Part shown: positions 1 through 8,858 of the stretch, piece after piece
Layout of the letters: the number at the start of each line of letters is the position of its first letter
How positions within the stretch are numbered: position 1 is the first letter of the stretch
Source: Pedobacter sp. WC2423
GTDB lineage: Bacteria > Bacteroidota > Bacteroidia > Sphingobacteriales > Sphingobacteriaceae
Length of the DNA stretch: 64,000 bases
Reading direction: 5' to 3'
NCBI RefSeq assembly: GCF_040822065.1
Contig: NZ_CP162005.1
Span: 1,612,001 to 1,676,000, forward strand
Notes under the pieces: generated by a model
The model's database searches: none
The model's input: only the letters and a program-made list of their open reading frames with translations
What the model was told of the DNA's origin: nothing
Translations under genes and position numbers: made by a program

Positions 1-268
1 TATTGATGAAAATTCAAATATAGCAACGATAGATGTGACAGGTCATATCAGTGAGTCGTTCACTGATATGGAAGGGATGAACAATTACCTTGCAGAGGTA
101 ACCGGACAGGAATCTGATGAAGAGATGGATTATTATTTTGATTACCAGGGACGGTATGAGCTTAGCCTTGGAGTACAACATCATATAGATAAAGCAGAAT
201 TAACCATTTCCGGTTATTGCCCAGGGTATAAGAAACTAACTGTTTATCACTTAAAGTTACAGCCATGA
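1..268 (+). CDS. 3' end of an unidentified protein, cut by the left window edge
   Basis: The frame is open from the first bases of the window to the stop, so this is the C-terminal 88 or so residues of a longer protein; the GTG at 35 is not a believable start. The visible part is acidic (residues spelling ESDEEMDYYFDYQ) and then turns to beta-like segments ending LTVYHLKLQP. I do not recognise the family. Its stop overlaps the ATG of the next gene by 4 bases (ATGA), so it is co-transcribed and probably translationally coupled with the PAAR-like protein. By position it could be a T6SS adaptor, chaperone or structural partner, but that is inference from context only. Confidence 0.6.
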   Translation, partial: IDENSNIATIDVTGHISESFTDMEGMNNYLAEVTGQESDEEMDYYFDYQGRYELSLGVQHHIDKAELTISGYCPGYKKLTVYHLKLQP

Positions 269-678
269 GTAGAAAATATGTTATTGATGGTGCCTGTGTA
301 ATATGTTCGCTGGGAACCGCTAAGGGCAAAATAAAAGTCACTTCTCAGCATAAAGTATTTATACAGGGGAAGTTAAAAGTGACCGATGAAGATAAAACGT
401 TAGTACCTAATTTTGGTTCCTGCAAGCGTTCCCCGAACCAGCCCGCATGTGTTCCGGCTTTACAAAAGTGGCAGCAGACCAGTAAAAAAGTGGTAATGGG
501 CAGCAAGAAGTTCGTGATGGATAACTCTACTGTTAAATGCAGTAATGGCGGTCTCATCATTATTGATGATGATCTGCAGCGGGCCTCACCGGGCGGTGCT
601 GATCCGGAAAAAATAAGCCAGCTCTCTGCTGCAATGCCAATGGTACCTTATCAATCAACCAATATATCAGGAAACTAG
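265..678 (+). CDS. DUF4280 PAAR-like protein, putative T6SS spike tip
   Basis: A 137-residue protein with the features of DUF4280: an N-terminal Y-V-I-D-G-A-C-V-I-C-S segment, a glycine- and threonine-rich beta region with repeated short strands, a conserved GSCKRSPNQPAC stretch (about residues 51-62) and a late NSTVKCSNGG segment. In Bacteroidota, DUF4280 proteins take the place of PAAR proteins and are thought to cap the VgrG spike of subtype iii type VI secretion systems and to carry cargo effectors. The four or five cysteines could bind metal or form a stabilised tip; that is inference. It lies 2 bases upstream of a lipase-like gene, the usual spike-effector order. No tube, sheath or VgrG gene is visible in this window. 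Confidence 0.8.
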   Translation: MSRKYVIDGACVICSLGTAKGKIKVTSQHKVFIQGKLKVTDEDKTLVPNFGSCKRSPNQPACVPALQKWQQTSKKVVMGSKKFVMDNSTVKCSNGGLIIIDDDLQRASPGGADPEKISQLSAAMPMVPYQSTNISGN

Positions 679-680
679 TT

Positions 681-2330
681 ATGGGTAAGCAGAAAACTAT
701 AGAAAAGAAACCGCAGCCGGCAATTAAGGTGAAACCCAAATTAAAAGAACCATTTCCAGCCGCTGTAGTTGACAATACATTTGTATACCGTCCACAGCGG
801 AGTCTGGTAGCGACCGGGGGAATGAAACTAAAGCTTAAAAGCGGCCATCCGGAATTTAAAGGGTATATAATTTTTATAAATGGCTTCTGGGGCGATCCGG
901 TAAAAAACACCGGTGCAGTGGCCTGGAACAGCTTAATGGATAAAGTTCCTGAGCGCGGTGATTCCTATAGCCTTAGAGGTGCTGAAAATACCAATGAAAA
1001 AGATCTTACGGATGATGACGACAGGTATACACCCGAAGAATATAAAAAAGATACAGCTAACCCACATAAGGCCCGGATTAAGGAATCTATTAAGAACGGG
1101 CTCTTTCCGGCAAGGGCAATATATATGTATTTCCATGCTACTAAATTCCAACGTTATGTGAAATACTGGAATGTGAAAGAGAATAAATATCAATTCACCA
1201 CAAAGTATGCTGAATATTTTGACGCCAAAGATAACATACACTATTTTAACGGGTCTCATGGCTTGCAGTCAGATCCCGGACACCGGATGCAGCATGGTTA
1301 TAAACAGGGTCTCACCTGGGCAAAACTGAATCTGAAATATATGGAAAAACCTAGTTATGATACTTTCCTTCCTTATATGCCTGGTTTAGCATCACCAGAA
1401 TATAATCCAATTACGATTGTAATGCATAGCCAGGGAAATGCACTTGGGGTTGGTGTAGCAAAGGGGATCTTAGCGCATTTACAGACACTCAAATGGGATA
1501 AAGCTGCGATAAATATGGTTTACTTAGCCCTTCATCAGAATAAGGGTTTCACCACAGATGAGTACAACGACTATAAGAAGAAAAAACTGGATATGCTTGC
1601 CAATAGGCATATGAAAGCAAAATTAGCCGAGTTTTTTGAACGAAATAAGCTTTATATCGCAAAAGGTATTGACGAATATGCGGGTGAAAGGATCGTTGGC
1701 TGGAATAAACTTAAATCAAGAGGAGTACAATTTACTTTTTCAAATGACCGTTCAGACGTAGTGAGCCGTCTGGGTGATATTCACGGTATTGCCAATGCCT
1801 GTAATAGTGATGGAGATGATATGCATTTTACCCCTTTTGAAGTTACCCCCTCTTCTTACCGGATCTTTTCCAAACATATCTTAAATAAGATATTGACGTA
1901 CGATAATGAAGGTACAGGAGTAAATGTGGCTGTTAAACAAAAGAAAACTGTTATTTATACGGATCTTGTGGCTGACTTTTCGAAAGTGTACCATGCCTAT
2001 AAAGCGAAACAGGCAGATATTGAAGCTGGTCGTGATAAGGCCTTTTACACCTATACTTCTACCGGCAGTACCATGGGAATTGCTGTAACGAGTACTGTTT
2101 ATACAATACGGCGTTATGAAGATGCAGTTGTCACTGCATATACAAAGTTATTTGATGCAGAACTTGCTGCACACTCCGGCCCTGTAGCATGGGGATTGGA
2201 TACCAGGGTATTAGACTGGGCGCCCGGCAAAAGTGTCTTCGATATGATCAAGGAGAAAGGTGCTGGTGTCTTTTATCGCAAGGCAAATAAGAATGCAAAA
2301 CTATTGATTAACCCTGCACAAATCCATTAA
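681..2330 (+). CDS. Lipase-like alpha/beta-hydrolase, putative T6SS cargo effector
   Basis: A 549-residue protein without signal peptide or membrane segment. Around residues 60-70 there is a strand followed by FINGFWGD, which resembles the strand and oxyanion region of an alpha/beta-hydrolase. The nucleophile elbow is ITIVMHSQGN, a GxSxG variant (HxSxG) with Ser at residue 250. Candidate acids Asp356 or Asp359 (FSNDRSDVVS) and candidate bases His368 (DIHG) or the DMHF histidine follow in the order expected for a Ser-Asp-His triad. The N-terminus is lysine- and proline-rich. Position directly behind a PAAR-like gene suggests a membrane-lipid-attacking effector loaded on the T6SS spike; no immunity gene is obvious downstream, where 195 empty bases and then an opposing gene follow. 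Confidence 0.65.
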   Translation: MGKQKTIEKKPQPAIKVKPKLKEPFPAAVVDNTFVYRPQRSLVATGGMKLKLKSGHPEFKGYIIFINGFWGDPVKNTGAVAWNSLMDKVPERGDSYSLRGAENTNEKDLTDDDDRYTPEEYKKDTANPHKARIKESIKNGLFPARAIYMYFHATKFQRYVKYWNVKENKYQFTTKYAEYFDAKDNIHYFNGSHGLQSDPGHRMQHGYKQGLTWAKLNLKYMEKPSYDTFLPYMPGLASPEYNPITIVMHSQGNALGVGVAKGILAHLQTLKWDKAAINMVYLALHQNKGFTTDEYNDYKKKKLDMLANRHMKAKLAEFFERNKLYIAKGIDEYAGERIVGWNKLKSRGVQFTFSNDRSDVVSRLGDIHGIANACNSDGDDMHFTPFEVTPSSYRIFSKHILNKILTYDNEGTGVNVAVKQKKTVIYTDLVADFSKVYHAYKAKQADIEAGRDKAFYTYTSTGSTMGIAVTSTVYTIRRYEDAVVTAYTKLFDAELAAHSGPVAWGLDTRVLDWAPGKSVFDMIKEKGAGVFYRKANKNAKLLINPAQIH

Positions 2331-2525
2331 ACTAAAGGAGATCATATTATTAGAATAAAAAAAACGGTTTTTATAGTATAAACCCGTGCTATTGTAAAGA
2401 AAGTGCATATTTGCACCCTCTTCGTAAATATGCTCTCATTTCTGTTGTAATGATATTCATACCTTAAGCCCTAAACTCAGCTGTGTAACGAAAACACCAC
2501 TCAATTTTACACCCATGTTCCTGCT

Positions 2526-4250
2526 TTAATGAGAGTCTCTGGTTACTGTTGAACCTGAGCCGCCTACTAAAAAGTCCAGATCAGCACCTTTGTCTGCCTG
2601 CTGAACATGTTTGATATATAAGTTTACATAGCCACGTGTTGCAGCAGGAACTGGCTGTACCCAATTGTTTCGCCTGAGGGCTAATGCTTCATCACTCACT
2701 TCAAGGTGGATACGTTTATTGGCTACATCCAGCTCAATCATATCTCCGTTTTCTACAAGAGCTAGATTTCCACCAATAGCAGACTCTGGCGATACATGCA
2801 GTACAACTGTACCATATGCCGTACCACTCATCCTGCCATCCGATATCCTTACCATATCTGTTATGCCTTTGTCAAGCAGCTTTTTCGGTAAAGTCATATT
2901 ACCTACCTCAGGCATACCCGGATAGCCAACCGGACCAACCGTTTTCAAGACCATTACACAAGTTTCATCGATATCCAAATCAGGGTCATCTACTCTCGCA
3001 TGGTAATCCTCAATGTCTTTAAACACTACTGCCCTACCTCGATGCTGCATCAAACCGGGCGTAGCTGCAGATGGCTTTATAACCGCTCCGTTAACTGCAA
3101 GATTACCTTTTAGTACAGTAATTCCGGCTTCTGGAATGATTGGATGCTCAAATTCATAAATAACCTCCTTATTATAATTTATTCCTGTATGAGCAATATT
3201 CCCGGCATGCGTTTTCCCGCTTACCGTAATGGTATCCATTTTTAAAACAGATTGCATTTGTTTTAAAACAGCAGGTACACCACCAGCATAGTAAAAATCC
3301 TCCATCAAAAATTTCCCTGAAGGCATAAGATTTACAAGAAGAGGCATTTTACTGCCAATATCATCAAAATCATCTAAGTTTAGCGTTACCCCCATACGCC
3401 CTGCAATAGCGGTGAGGTGAATAATAAAGTTTGAGGAACCTCCTACCGCAGCATTTACCTTAATTGCATTTTCAAAAGCATCCCGTGTTAATATTTTAGA
3501 AATTTTCAAGTCTTCTTTAACCATTTCAACTATTCTCCTTCCGGATAGCTGAGCAAGCCTTTTCCGCCGGGAATCAACGGCAGGTATAGCCGCACCACCG
3601 GAAAGGCTCATACCTAAAGCTTCTACCATGCAAGCCATAGTGGAAGCCGTTCCCATTGTCATACAGTGGCCCGGACTACGGGACATACAACTTTCTACTT
3701 CTGCATATTCATCATAAGTAATTTCGCCTTTCTTTAATTCCTCTGTCAGCTTCCATACACTTGTTCCTGAGCCTATATCATGTCCGTGATATTTTCCGTT
3801 TAACATGGGTCCGCCAGGAACCACAATCGTTGGCAGATCTACACTTGCCGCTCCCATCAGTGTAGAAGGCGTAGTTTTATCGCAGCCAGTAAGTAGTACT
3901 ACACCATCAATAGGGTTGCCTCTTATTGATTCCTCTGCATCCATACTGGCGAGATTACGGAACAACATGGCGGTGGGTTTCATGAGCGTTTCTCCCAATG
4001 ACATGATGGGGAATTCCAGCGGAAAGCCGCCAGCCTCTAATACCCCGCGACGAACACTTTCGGCAATATCACGCAGGTGGGCATTGCAAGGTGTAAGTTC
4101 AGACCATGTATTACAAATACCTATTACCGGTCTGCCGTCAAACATATCTTCGGGCATGCCCTGGTTTTTCATCCAACTGCGATAGATGAGGCCCATTTTA
4201 TCTTTTTTCCCAAACCAGGTCGAACTTCTATAGGGTTTCGTGTCTAGCAT
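2526..4250 (-). CDS. IlvD/Edd-family sugar-acid dehydratase (arabonate/xylonate type)
   Basis: A 574-residue member of the IlvD/Edd family of iron-sulfur dehydratases. The three candidate cluster cysteines lie in ICNTWSELTPCNAH, LLTGCDKTTPS and SPGHCMTMGTAS. The N-terminal YRSSTWFGKKDKMGLIYRSWMKNQG and the C-terminal GADLDFLVGGSGSTVTRDSH resemble pentonate dehydratases more than branched-chain-amino-acid dihydroxy-acid dehydratase. The expected reaction is dehydration of a sugar acid such as L-arabonate, L-fuconate or D-xylonate to a 2-keto-3-deoxy acid. Its start lies 3 bases after the stop of a fumarylacetoacetase-family relic, the enzyme that often acts next in this pathway. An AraC regulator and a SusC/SusD pair follow upstream, which suggests uptake and catabolism of an aldonate- or uronate-containing glycan. 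The exact substrate cannot be read from sequence. Confidence 0.85.
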   Translation of the reverse strand: MLDTKPYRSSTWFGKKDKMGLIYRSWMKNQGMPEDMFDGRPVIGICNTWSELTPCNAHLRDIAESVRRGVLEAGGFPLEFPIMSLGETLMKPTAMLFRNLASMDAEESIRGNPIDGVVLLTGCDKTTPSTLMGAASVDLPTIVVPGGPMLNGKYHGHDIGSGTSVWKLTEELKKGEITYDEYAEVESCMSRSPGHCMTMGTASTMACMVEALGMSLSGGAAIPAVDSRRKRLAQLSGRRIVEMVKEDLKISKILTRDAFENAIKVNAAVGGSSNFIIHLTAIAGRMGVTLNLDDFDDIGSKMPLLVNLMPSGKFLMEDFYYAGGVPAVLKQMQSVLKMDTITVSGKTHAGNIAHTGINYNKEVIYEFEHPIIPEAGITVLKGNLAVNGAVIKPSAATPGLMQHRGRAVVFKDIEDYHARVDDPDLDIDETCVMVLKTVGPVGYPGMPEVGNMTLPKKLLDKGITDMVRISDGRMSGTAYGTVVLHVSPESAIGGNLALVENGDMIELDVANKRIHLEVSDEALALRRNNWVQPVPAATRGYVNLYIKHVQQADKGADLDFLVGGSGSTVTRDSH

Positions 4251-4253
4251 ATA

Positions 4254-4352
4254 CTATGTGACTTTATTAATAAGTGAACCGATCTCTGAAATGGTTATTT
4301 TTACAATGTCTCCGCTTTGTAAAGTGAAATCATCGGCGGGGATTATAAATTC
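4254..4352 (-). pseudogene. C-terminal relic of a fumarylacetoacetate hydrolase (FAH) family protein
   Basis: Reading the minus strand gives 32 codons and a stop, immediately preceded by an in-frame TGA, with no start codon. The peptide contains IIPADDFTLQSGDIVKI followed by SEIGSLINKV, which matches the usual FAH C-terminus (a P...F-L-Q-x-GD-x-V-x-I-x-I...IG-L-x-N-x-V pattern). The stop sits 3 bases before the dehydratase ATG, the spacing of a functional operon. The remaining roughly 250 residues are missing: the sequence upstream is unrelated A+T-rich DNA running into the 3' end of the AraC gene. A deletion between AraC and FAH is the simplest explanation. Confidence 0.7.
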
Positions 4353-4540
4353 TCATAATTATTTGGTTTAGTTTTTTTGGACCGAAAATCAGGTTTGAAC
4401 TTATTTTAGTATCCAGGCGGTAAAATCGAAAGGCAAATAAGTCCTTTTAGCGCACATTTAAAGCATGATGTTAATATAATACAATAAAATGCTTCAATAC
4501 TAAAATTACTGGTTTACATTGCCTGATTTGAGGAAGATTG

Positions 4541-5428
4541 TTAAGTAATTTTTTTCTCCTCAGTTTTAAGATAATTGTTTCTGTAGTCCATTGGATTTTT
4601 TTTCGTAAGCGTTTTAAATTGATGATAGAAGTGAGAAATATGGTTATAGCCACAGGCATAGCCTACCTCAGTTATATTAAATTCCTCTTCTAATAACAAT
4701 CTGCATGCATTTCCAATTCTCACTTCCATTAAAAACTGGATATATGTTTTCTTCGTTTTGGATTTAAAATACCTGCAAAAAGAGTGCTTTCCCATGTTAA
4801 TTAATGCAGCCACATCTTCTAGCCCTACTTTTTTATGGTAATTATTAAACGTATATTCGAATATCGTGTTGATGCGGTTCTGATCGATGCTATTCACTTC
4901 CGGGTTAAAGCCGTTGGATGATATAATTTCATATTCTTTCGAAACAGCTATTATTTCTAAAGCGGATAATAAATTGATCAATTTACGGGCAGGCGATTCG
5001 TTGAGCATTTCCTCCGCTATTTTGCCAACCTTTCTTCTGGTTACTCCTTTTAACCGCAACCCCAGCTTGCTAGTGTTCAGCATTTTAACAATCGGGCTAA
5101 TTTCAGGGAGATTTAAAAATGCATCGCCCCAGATGTTAGTTTGAAAAAGAATCACGATTGTTTCTCCAACTTTTTCGGTATCGTTTTCCAGATATTTTTG
5201 TTCACACCGGAAAGTATGTGGCAGGTTTGATCCAAATAAAAATACATCACCATTTTTAAAAGGACCAACATGGTCGCCTATCAGACAGGTACCGTAGGTC
5301 CTTTTAACAACCAATAACTCGCACTCGGGGTGATAATGCCAGGCACTTAATATCGCATGCCCTATATCCTTACGGATATTAAAGGAATGCTCCGGGTTCG
5401 GAGTAGCCTTTTTCAACGTAGCTTTCAT
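4541..5428 (-). CDS. AraC-family transcriptional regulator of the sugar-acid locus
   Basis: A 295-residue protein with an N-terminal cupin-like ligand domain (WHYHPECELLVVKR, then a second strand set with NGDVFLFGSNLPHTF) and a C-terminal pair of helix-turn-helix motifs (KVGLEDVAALINMGKHSFCRYFKSKTKK and EVGYACGYNHISHFYHQFKTLTKKNPMDYR), the standard AraC/XylS layout. It is divergent from the SusC gene and lies upstream of the dehydratase on the same strand, so it probably responds to the sugar or sugar acid and controls both sides. The C-terminal end lies close to the deletion that removed the FAH gene but appears intact. Confidence 0.9.
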   Translation of the reverse strand: MKATLKKATPNPEHSFNIRKDIGHAILSAWHYHPECELLVVKRTYGTCLIGDHVGPFKNGDVFLFGSNLPHTFRCEQKYLENDTEKVGETIVILFQTNIWGDAFLNLPEISPIVKMLNTSKLGLRLKGVTRRKVGKIAEEMLNESPARKLINLLSALEIIAVSKEYEIISSNGFNPEVNSIDQNRINTIFEYTFNNYHKKVGLEDVAALINMGKHSFCRYFKSKTKKTYIQFLMEVRIGNACRLLLEEEFNITEVGYACGYNHISHFYHQFKTLTKKNPMDYRNNYLKTEEKKIT

Positions 5429-5674
5429 GTTTATACTTGGTTAATTACAAACATCAAATTAGAAATTATGTACGATATAATATCCATCTATAACAACAGA
5501 AAGAAATATCTATGTTAATATGTTACAATTTTTTGCTGTAATACTGAAATTGATTTTCATTAAAGTTCTCTTTATTTGATTGAGTAACATAACTGTTGCG
5601 AAATGACAGCACCGCCTCTTCTGCGGTTATTTAAGCTGTTTATTAAAAAAAACAATGCTAACCAAATAACAATC

Positions 5675-8600
5675 ATGAAAAAAAAATTACTTCCACTAGT
5701 ATTTATTTGTACTGTGTTAACGGTATTCATTCTTTTCGAGTCCGCGAGCGCATCAACTGGTGGGCTAACAACCATAATATTGAGCAAATCTTTAACAACA
5801 AAAAAGTTAAAATCAGCCTCGACAGGAATTACAGGTAAAGTTACCGATGAACAGGGAGTCGGTCTACCCGGCGTTAGCGTTGTTGAAAAGGGAACTCAAA
5901 ATGCTGCTATAACCAATTCATCTGGCAGTTATACGATAAATGTTGCAAATGCCAATGCGGTGCTGGTGTTCACATCCATTGGCTATAATCCCGTAGAAAT
6001 AAAGGTAAACACAAAAACCGTTGTTAATGTTTCTATGGTGCCGGTTACAAATGCTTTGAATGAGGTTATCGTAACTGCCCTCGGTATAAAGAGGGAGGCC
6101 AAAAGCCTGGGGTACTCGGCTCAGAAAGCCGACGTCCAGGCATTACAAACTAACCGCACGACTAACCTTGCCAATTCGCTTGAGGGCCAAATCTCCGGAT
6201 TGGACGTTTCTCCACCCGCCGCAGGGCCTGGTGGAAGTACAAAGATTCGTTTGCGTGGACAATCTTCTTTCACCGCAGACAATTCGCCGCTAATCGTAAT
6301 CAATGGCTTGCCAATGTCGCAGGGTGCGAGCAGTAATAATGGTTATACACAAAATGTCGACCAGGGAGATAATTTGCAAGGTATCAATCAGGATGACATC
6401 GAATCGATGACTGTTCTAAAAGGATCTACCGCTGCAGCGTTGTATGGGTCACGTGCAGTTAACGGTGCAATAATTATTACGACAAAGTCAGGATCCAAAA
6501 ACAGTGGAATAGGTATTGAGTTCAACTCTAATTTTACTTTAAACCAAGCGCTCGATTATACAGATTTTCAATATGAGTACGGGCAAGGTGAAAATAATAT
6601 TCGTCCTTCATCACAAGGAACTGCGCAGAGTTCTGGTGCCTGGAGTTTTGGTGTGCCATTTGATAATGTACCAACGTATCAATTCGACGGAGTTCAACGC
6701 CCCTATGCGCCTGTTAAAGACCGGATAAGTACGTTCTTCAGACTTGCATCATCGTGGAGTAATACAGTTGCACTTTCTGGCGGTAATGATAAAGGAAGTT
6801 TTCGGGTATCTCTTTCTAATCAGGACGCTCAAGGCATAATACCAAACAACGATTTTCATAAAAAGATTTTTAACGTTGGCATTAACTATAAACTTACCGA
6901 TAAATTATCTGCACAATTTTACGTCAACTATGATCACCAATTTAATAATAATCCGCCTCTTGTAGGTGTACAGGGAAATGCAATTCCTACATCGATTTAC
7001 AGGTTGGCTAATTCCATCTCTTTTGATGTACTTAAGGCAGGCGCAACGGATGCCAACGGAAATGAAACACCAACTTCGAGGTTTGCTACCGTTACCAACC
7101 CCTACTGGATATTAGCGCACCAATTTCAAAGACAAACAAAAGATCATTTGTTAGGTACTGCTGTGGTACGCTATCAGTTTTTCGATTGGCTATATTTTCA
7201 GGGCAGGGCAAATATGGACCTTTTGCAATCTACCTATGAATCGAACACTCCAACTGGTACGCTGGCTGTATCTGCAGCACCAGCAGGGCTGTTCAACGGT
7301 AGCTATGGGATTAGTACAGCAAGTACACGCCAAAATAATTTTGACTTCTTGGTGGGTGGCGGGCATAAGTGGAAAGATTTTTCATTTAATGCAACGGCAG
7401 GTGGTAATAACTTTCCATTAACTTCCTCTACATTTAATGAAGCGGTAACAAACTTTTACATCAGAGGTTTATATACGATCGGAAACGGTGTTACGGCAAA
7501 TTCGAGTTACAACCTGACTAAACAAACAGTAAATTCATTGTATGGTACTGCAGAATTGTCCTACAAAAATTTATTCTACCTGAATCTTACCGGCCGTACA
7601 GATTGGTATTCGGTACTGGCCAGAGATATAGATCACTATTTCTATCCCTCAATTAGCGGAAGTTTCGTTTTTTCGGAATTACTTCCAAAAGCAAAATGGT
7701 TAAATTTTGGAAAGATCAGAGTTGCTGTTGCAGAAACCGGAAGCGCACAGGGAGTTGGAAGCTACAATGCATTAACATTTGCGCTTGCTCAAAATTCGTT
7801 CAATGGGCTTCCCTTAGGAAGTATAAACGGGACATCTTCACCAAACACCCAAATTAAGCCTTTTGGTGTAAATGAAAAAGAAATAGGTATCGAGTTACAC
7901 CTGTTCAACAACAGAGTGAATCTGGACTTAGCTGCTTACGATAAAAAAACGACTAATCAAGCCGTTCCAATAAGCCTGTCTGCAGCAAGCGGATACAGCA
8001 CCACATTAGTTAACTTAGGTGGTCTGGACAATAAAGGATTAGAATTTAACCTGGAACTAATACCTGTTCAAAATAACAAATTTACCTGGAAAACCGCTTT
8101 TAATTCTGCTTTCAACTCTTCAAAAGTATTGTCATTAGCTAACAACCAATCACAACTTGTAGTGGGCAGTCCTGAGTTTTTTGGGTCTATTGTCGACGTG
8201 GTAGGTTTACCCCTTAACCAAATTGTAGGTTCAACTTACAAGCGGGATGCTTCCGGAAATATCGTATTATCGGGAGGCAAACCCGTAGCAAGTGATAAAC
8301 CAGTTAATTTTGGTAGTGGCCTTCCTACAGCAACAGGGGGCTGGCTAAATACGTTGAACTACAAAGGCTTTACCTTTATTGCCCATATTGATTATAAAGC
8401 AGGTGGTAAAGTACTCTCGAGCACAAGTTTAAACTTATTAAGAGAAGGTTTATCAAAAGAGTCTTTACCTGGCCGTGTGGGTGGAGTAATTTTTCCTGGC
8501 GTAAACGCTACTGACGGATTACCAAACACCACCGCTGTAAATGCAGAAGATTTTTACGCAAATTATCGTTCAACGAATATCTTGGATCCATTTATTTATA

Positions 8601-8845
8601 GCTCGGGCTTTATTAAATTAAGAAACCTTTCGCTAGGATACGACTTGTCTAAATTTATCAATAAAAAATATGTGAAAAGCTTAGTGCTTTCTGCGGTATG
8701 TCATAATGTATTGATCATTAAGAAATATACGCCCAACATTGATCCTGAAGCAATAGCTTCAAGCGGAGATAACCTAACAGGTTATGAGCAAGCATCACTA
8801 CCAACCACACGTACATTCGGATTTAACTTAAACGTAAGATTCTAA
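5675..8845 (+). CDS. SusC/RagA-family TonB-linked outer membrane transporter
   Basis: The protein begins best at the ATG at 5675, which starts a typical signal peptide (MKKKLLPLVFICTVLTVFIL); the longer frame from 5603 would bury it. The mature part has a carboxypeptidase-regulatory-like beta-sandwich (ITGKVTDEQGVGLPGVSVVEKG, about residues 50-130), a TonB plug with SLEGQISGLDV and the SusC landmark AALYGSRAVNGAIIITTKSG, and a long beta-barrel ending in Phe (LNVRF), as outer-membrane barrels do. Length of 1056 residues is normal. With the SusD partner it takes up an oligosaccharide through the outer membrane using TonB energy. Its divergent AraC neighbour and the nearby dehydratase suggest a pentonate- or uronate-containing substrate, which is inference. 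Confidence 0.93.
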   Translation: MKKKLLPLVFICTVLTVFILFESASASTGGLTTIILSKSLTTKKLKSASTGITGKVTDEQGVGLPGVSVVEKGTQNAAITNSSGSYTINVANANAVLVFTSIGYNPVEIKVNTKTVVNVSMVPVTNALNEVIVTALGIKREAKSLGYSAQKADVQALQTNRTTNLANSLEGQISGLDVSPPAAGPGGSTKIRLRGQSSFTADNSPLIVINGLPMSQGASSNNGYTQNVDQGDNLQGINQDDIESMTVLKGSTAAALYGSRAVNGAIIITTKSGSKNSGIGIEFNSNFTLNQALDYTDFQYEYGQGENNIRPSSQGTAQSSGAWSFGVPFDNVPTYQFDGVQRPYAPVKDRISTFFRLASSWSNTVALSGGNDKGSFRVSLSNQDAQGIIPNNDFHKKIFNVGINYKLTDKLSAQFYVNYDHQFNNNPPLVGVQGNAIPTSIYRLANSISFDVLKAGATDANGNETPTSRFATVTNPYWILAHQFQRQTKDHLLGTAVVRYQFFDWLYFQGRANMDLLQSTYESNTPTGTLAVSAAPAGLFNGSYGISTASTRQNNFDFLVGGGHKWKDFSFNATAGGNNFPLTSSTFNEAVTNFYIRGLYTIGNGVTANSSYNLTKQTVNSLYGTAELSYKNLFYLNLTGRTDWYSVLARDIDHYFYPSISGSFVFSELLPKAKWLNFGKIRVAVAETGSAQGVGSYNALTFALAQNSFNGLPLGSINGTSSPNTQIKPFGVNEKEIGIELHLFNNRVNLDLAAYDKKTTNQAVPISLSAASGYSTTLVNLGGLDNKGLEFNLELIPVQNNKFTWKTAFNSAFNSSKVLSLANNQSQLVVGSPEFFGSIVDVVGLPLNQIVGSTYKRDASGNIVLSGGKPVASDKPVNFGSGLPTATGGWLNTLNYKGFTFIAHIDYKAGGKVLSSTSLNLLREGLSKESLPGRVGGVIFPGVNATDGLPNTTAVNAEDFYANYRSTNILDPFIYSSGFIKLRNLSLGYDLSKFINKKYVKSLVLSAVCHNVLIIKKYTPNIDPEAIASSGDNLTGYEQASLPTTRTFGFNLNVRF

Positions 8846-8858
8846 CGCTATATACCAT

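Noticed and set aside
5603-5674. The longer SusC start with MTAPPLLRLFKLF
   Set aside because: It would put 24 residues before an otherwise perfect signal peptide.
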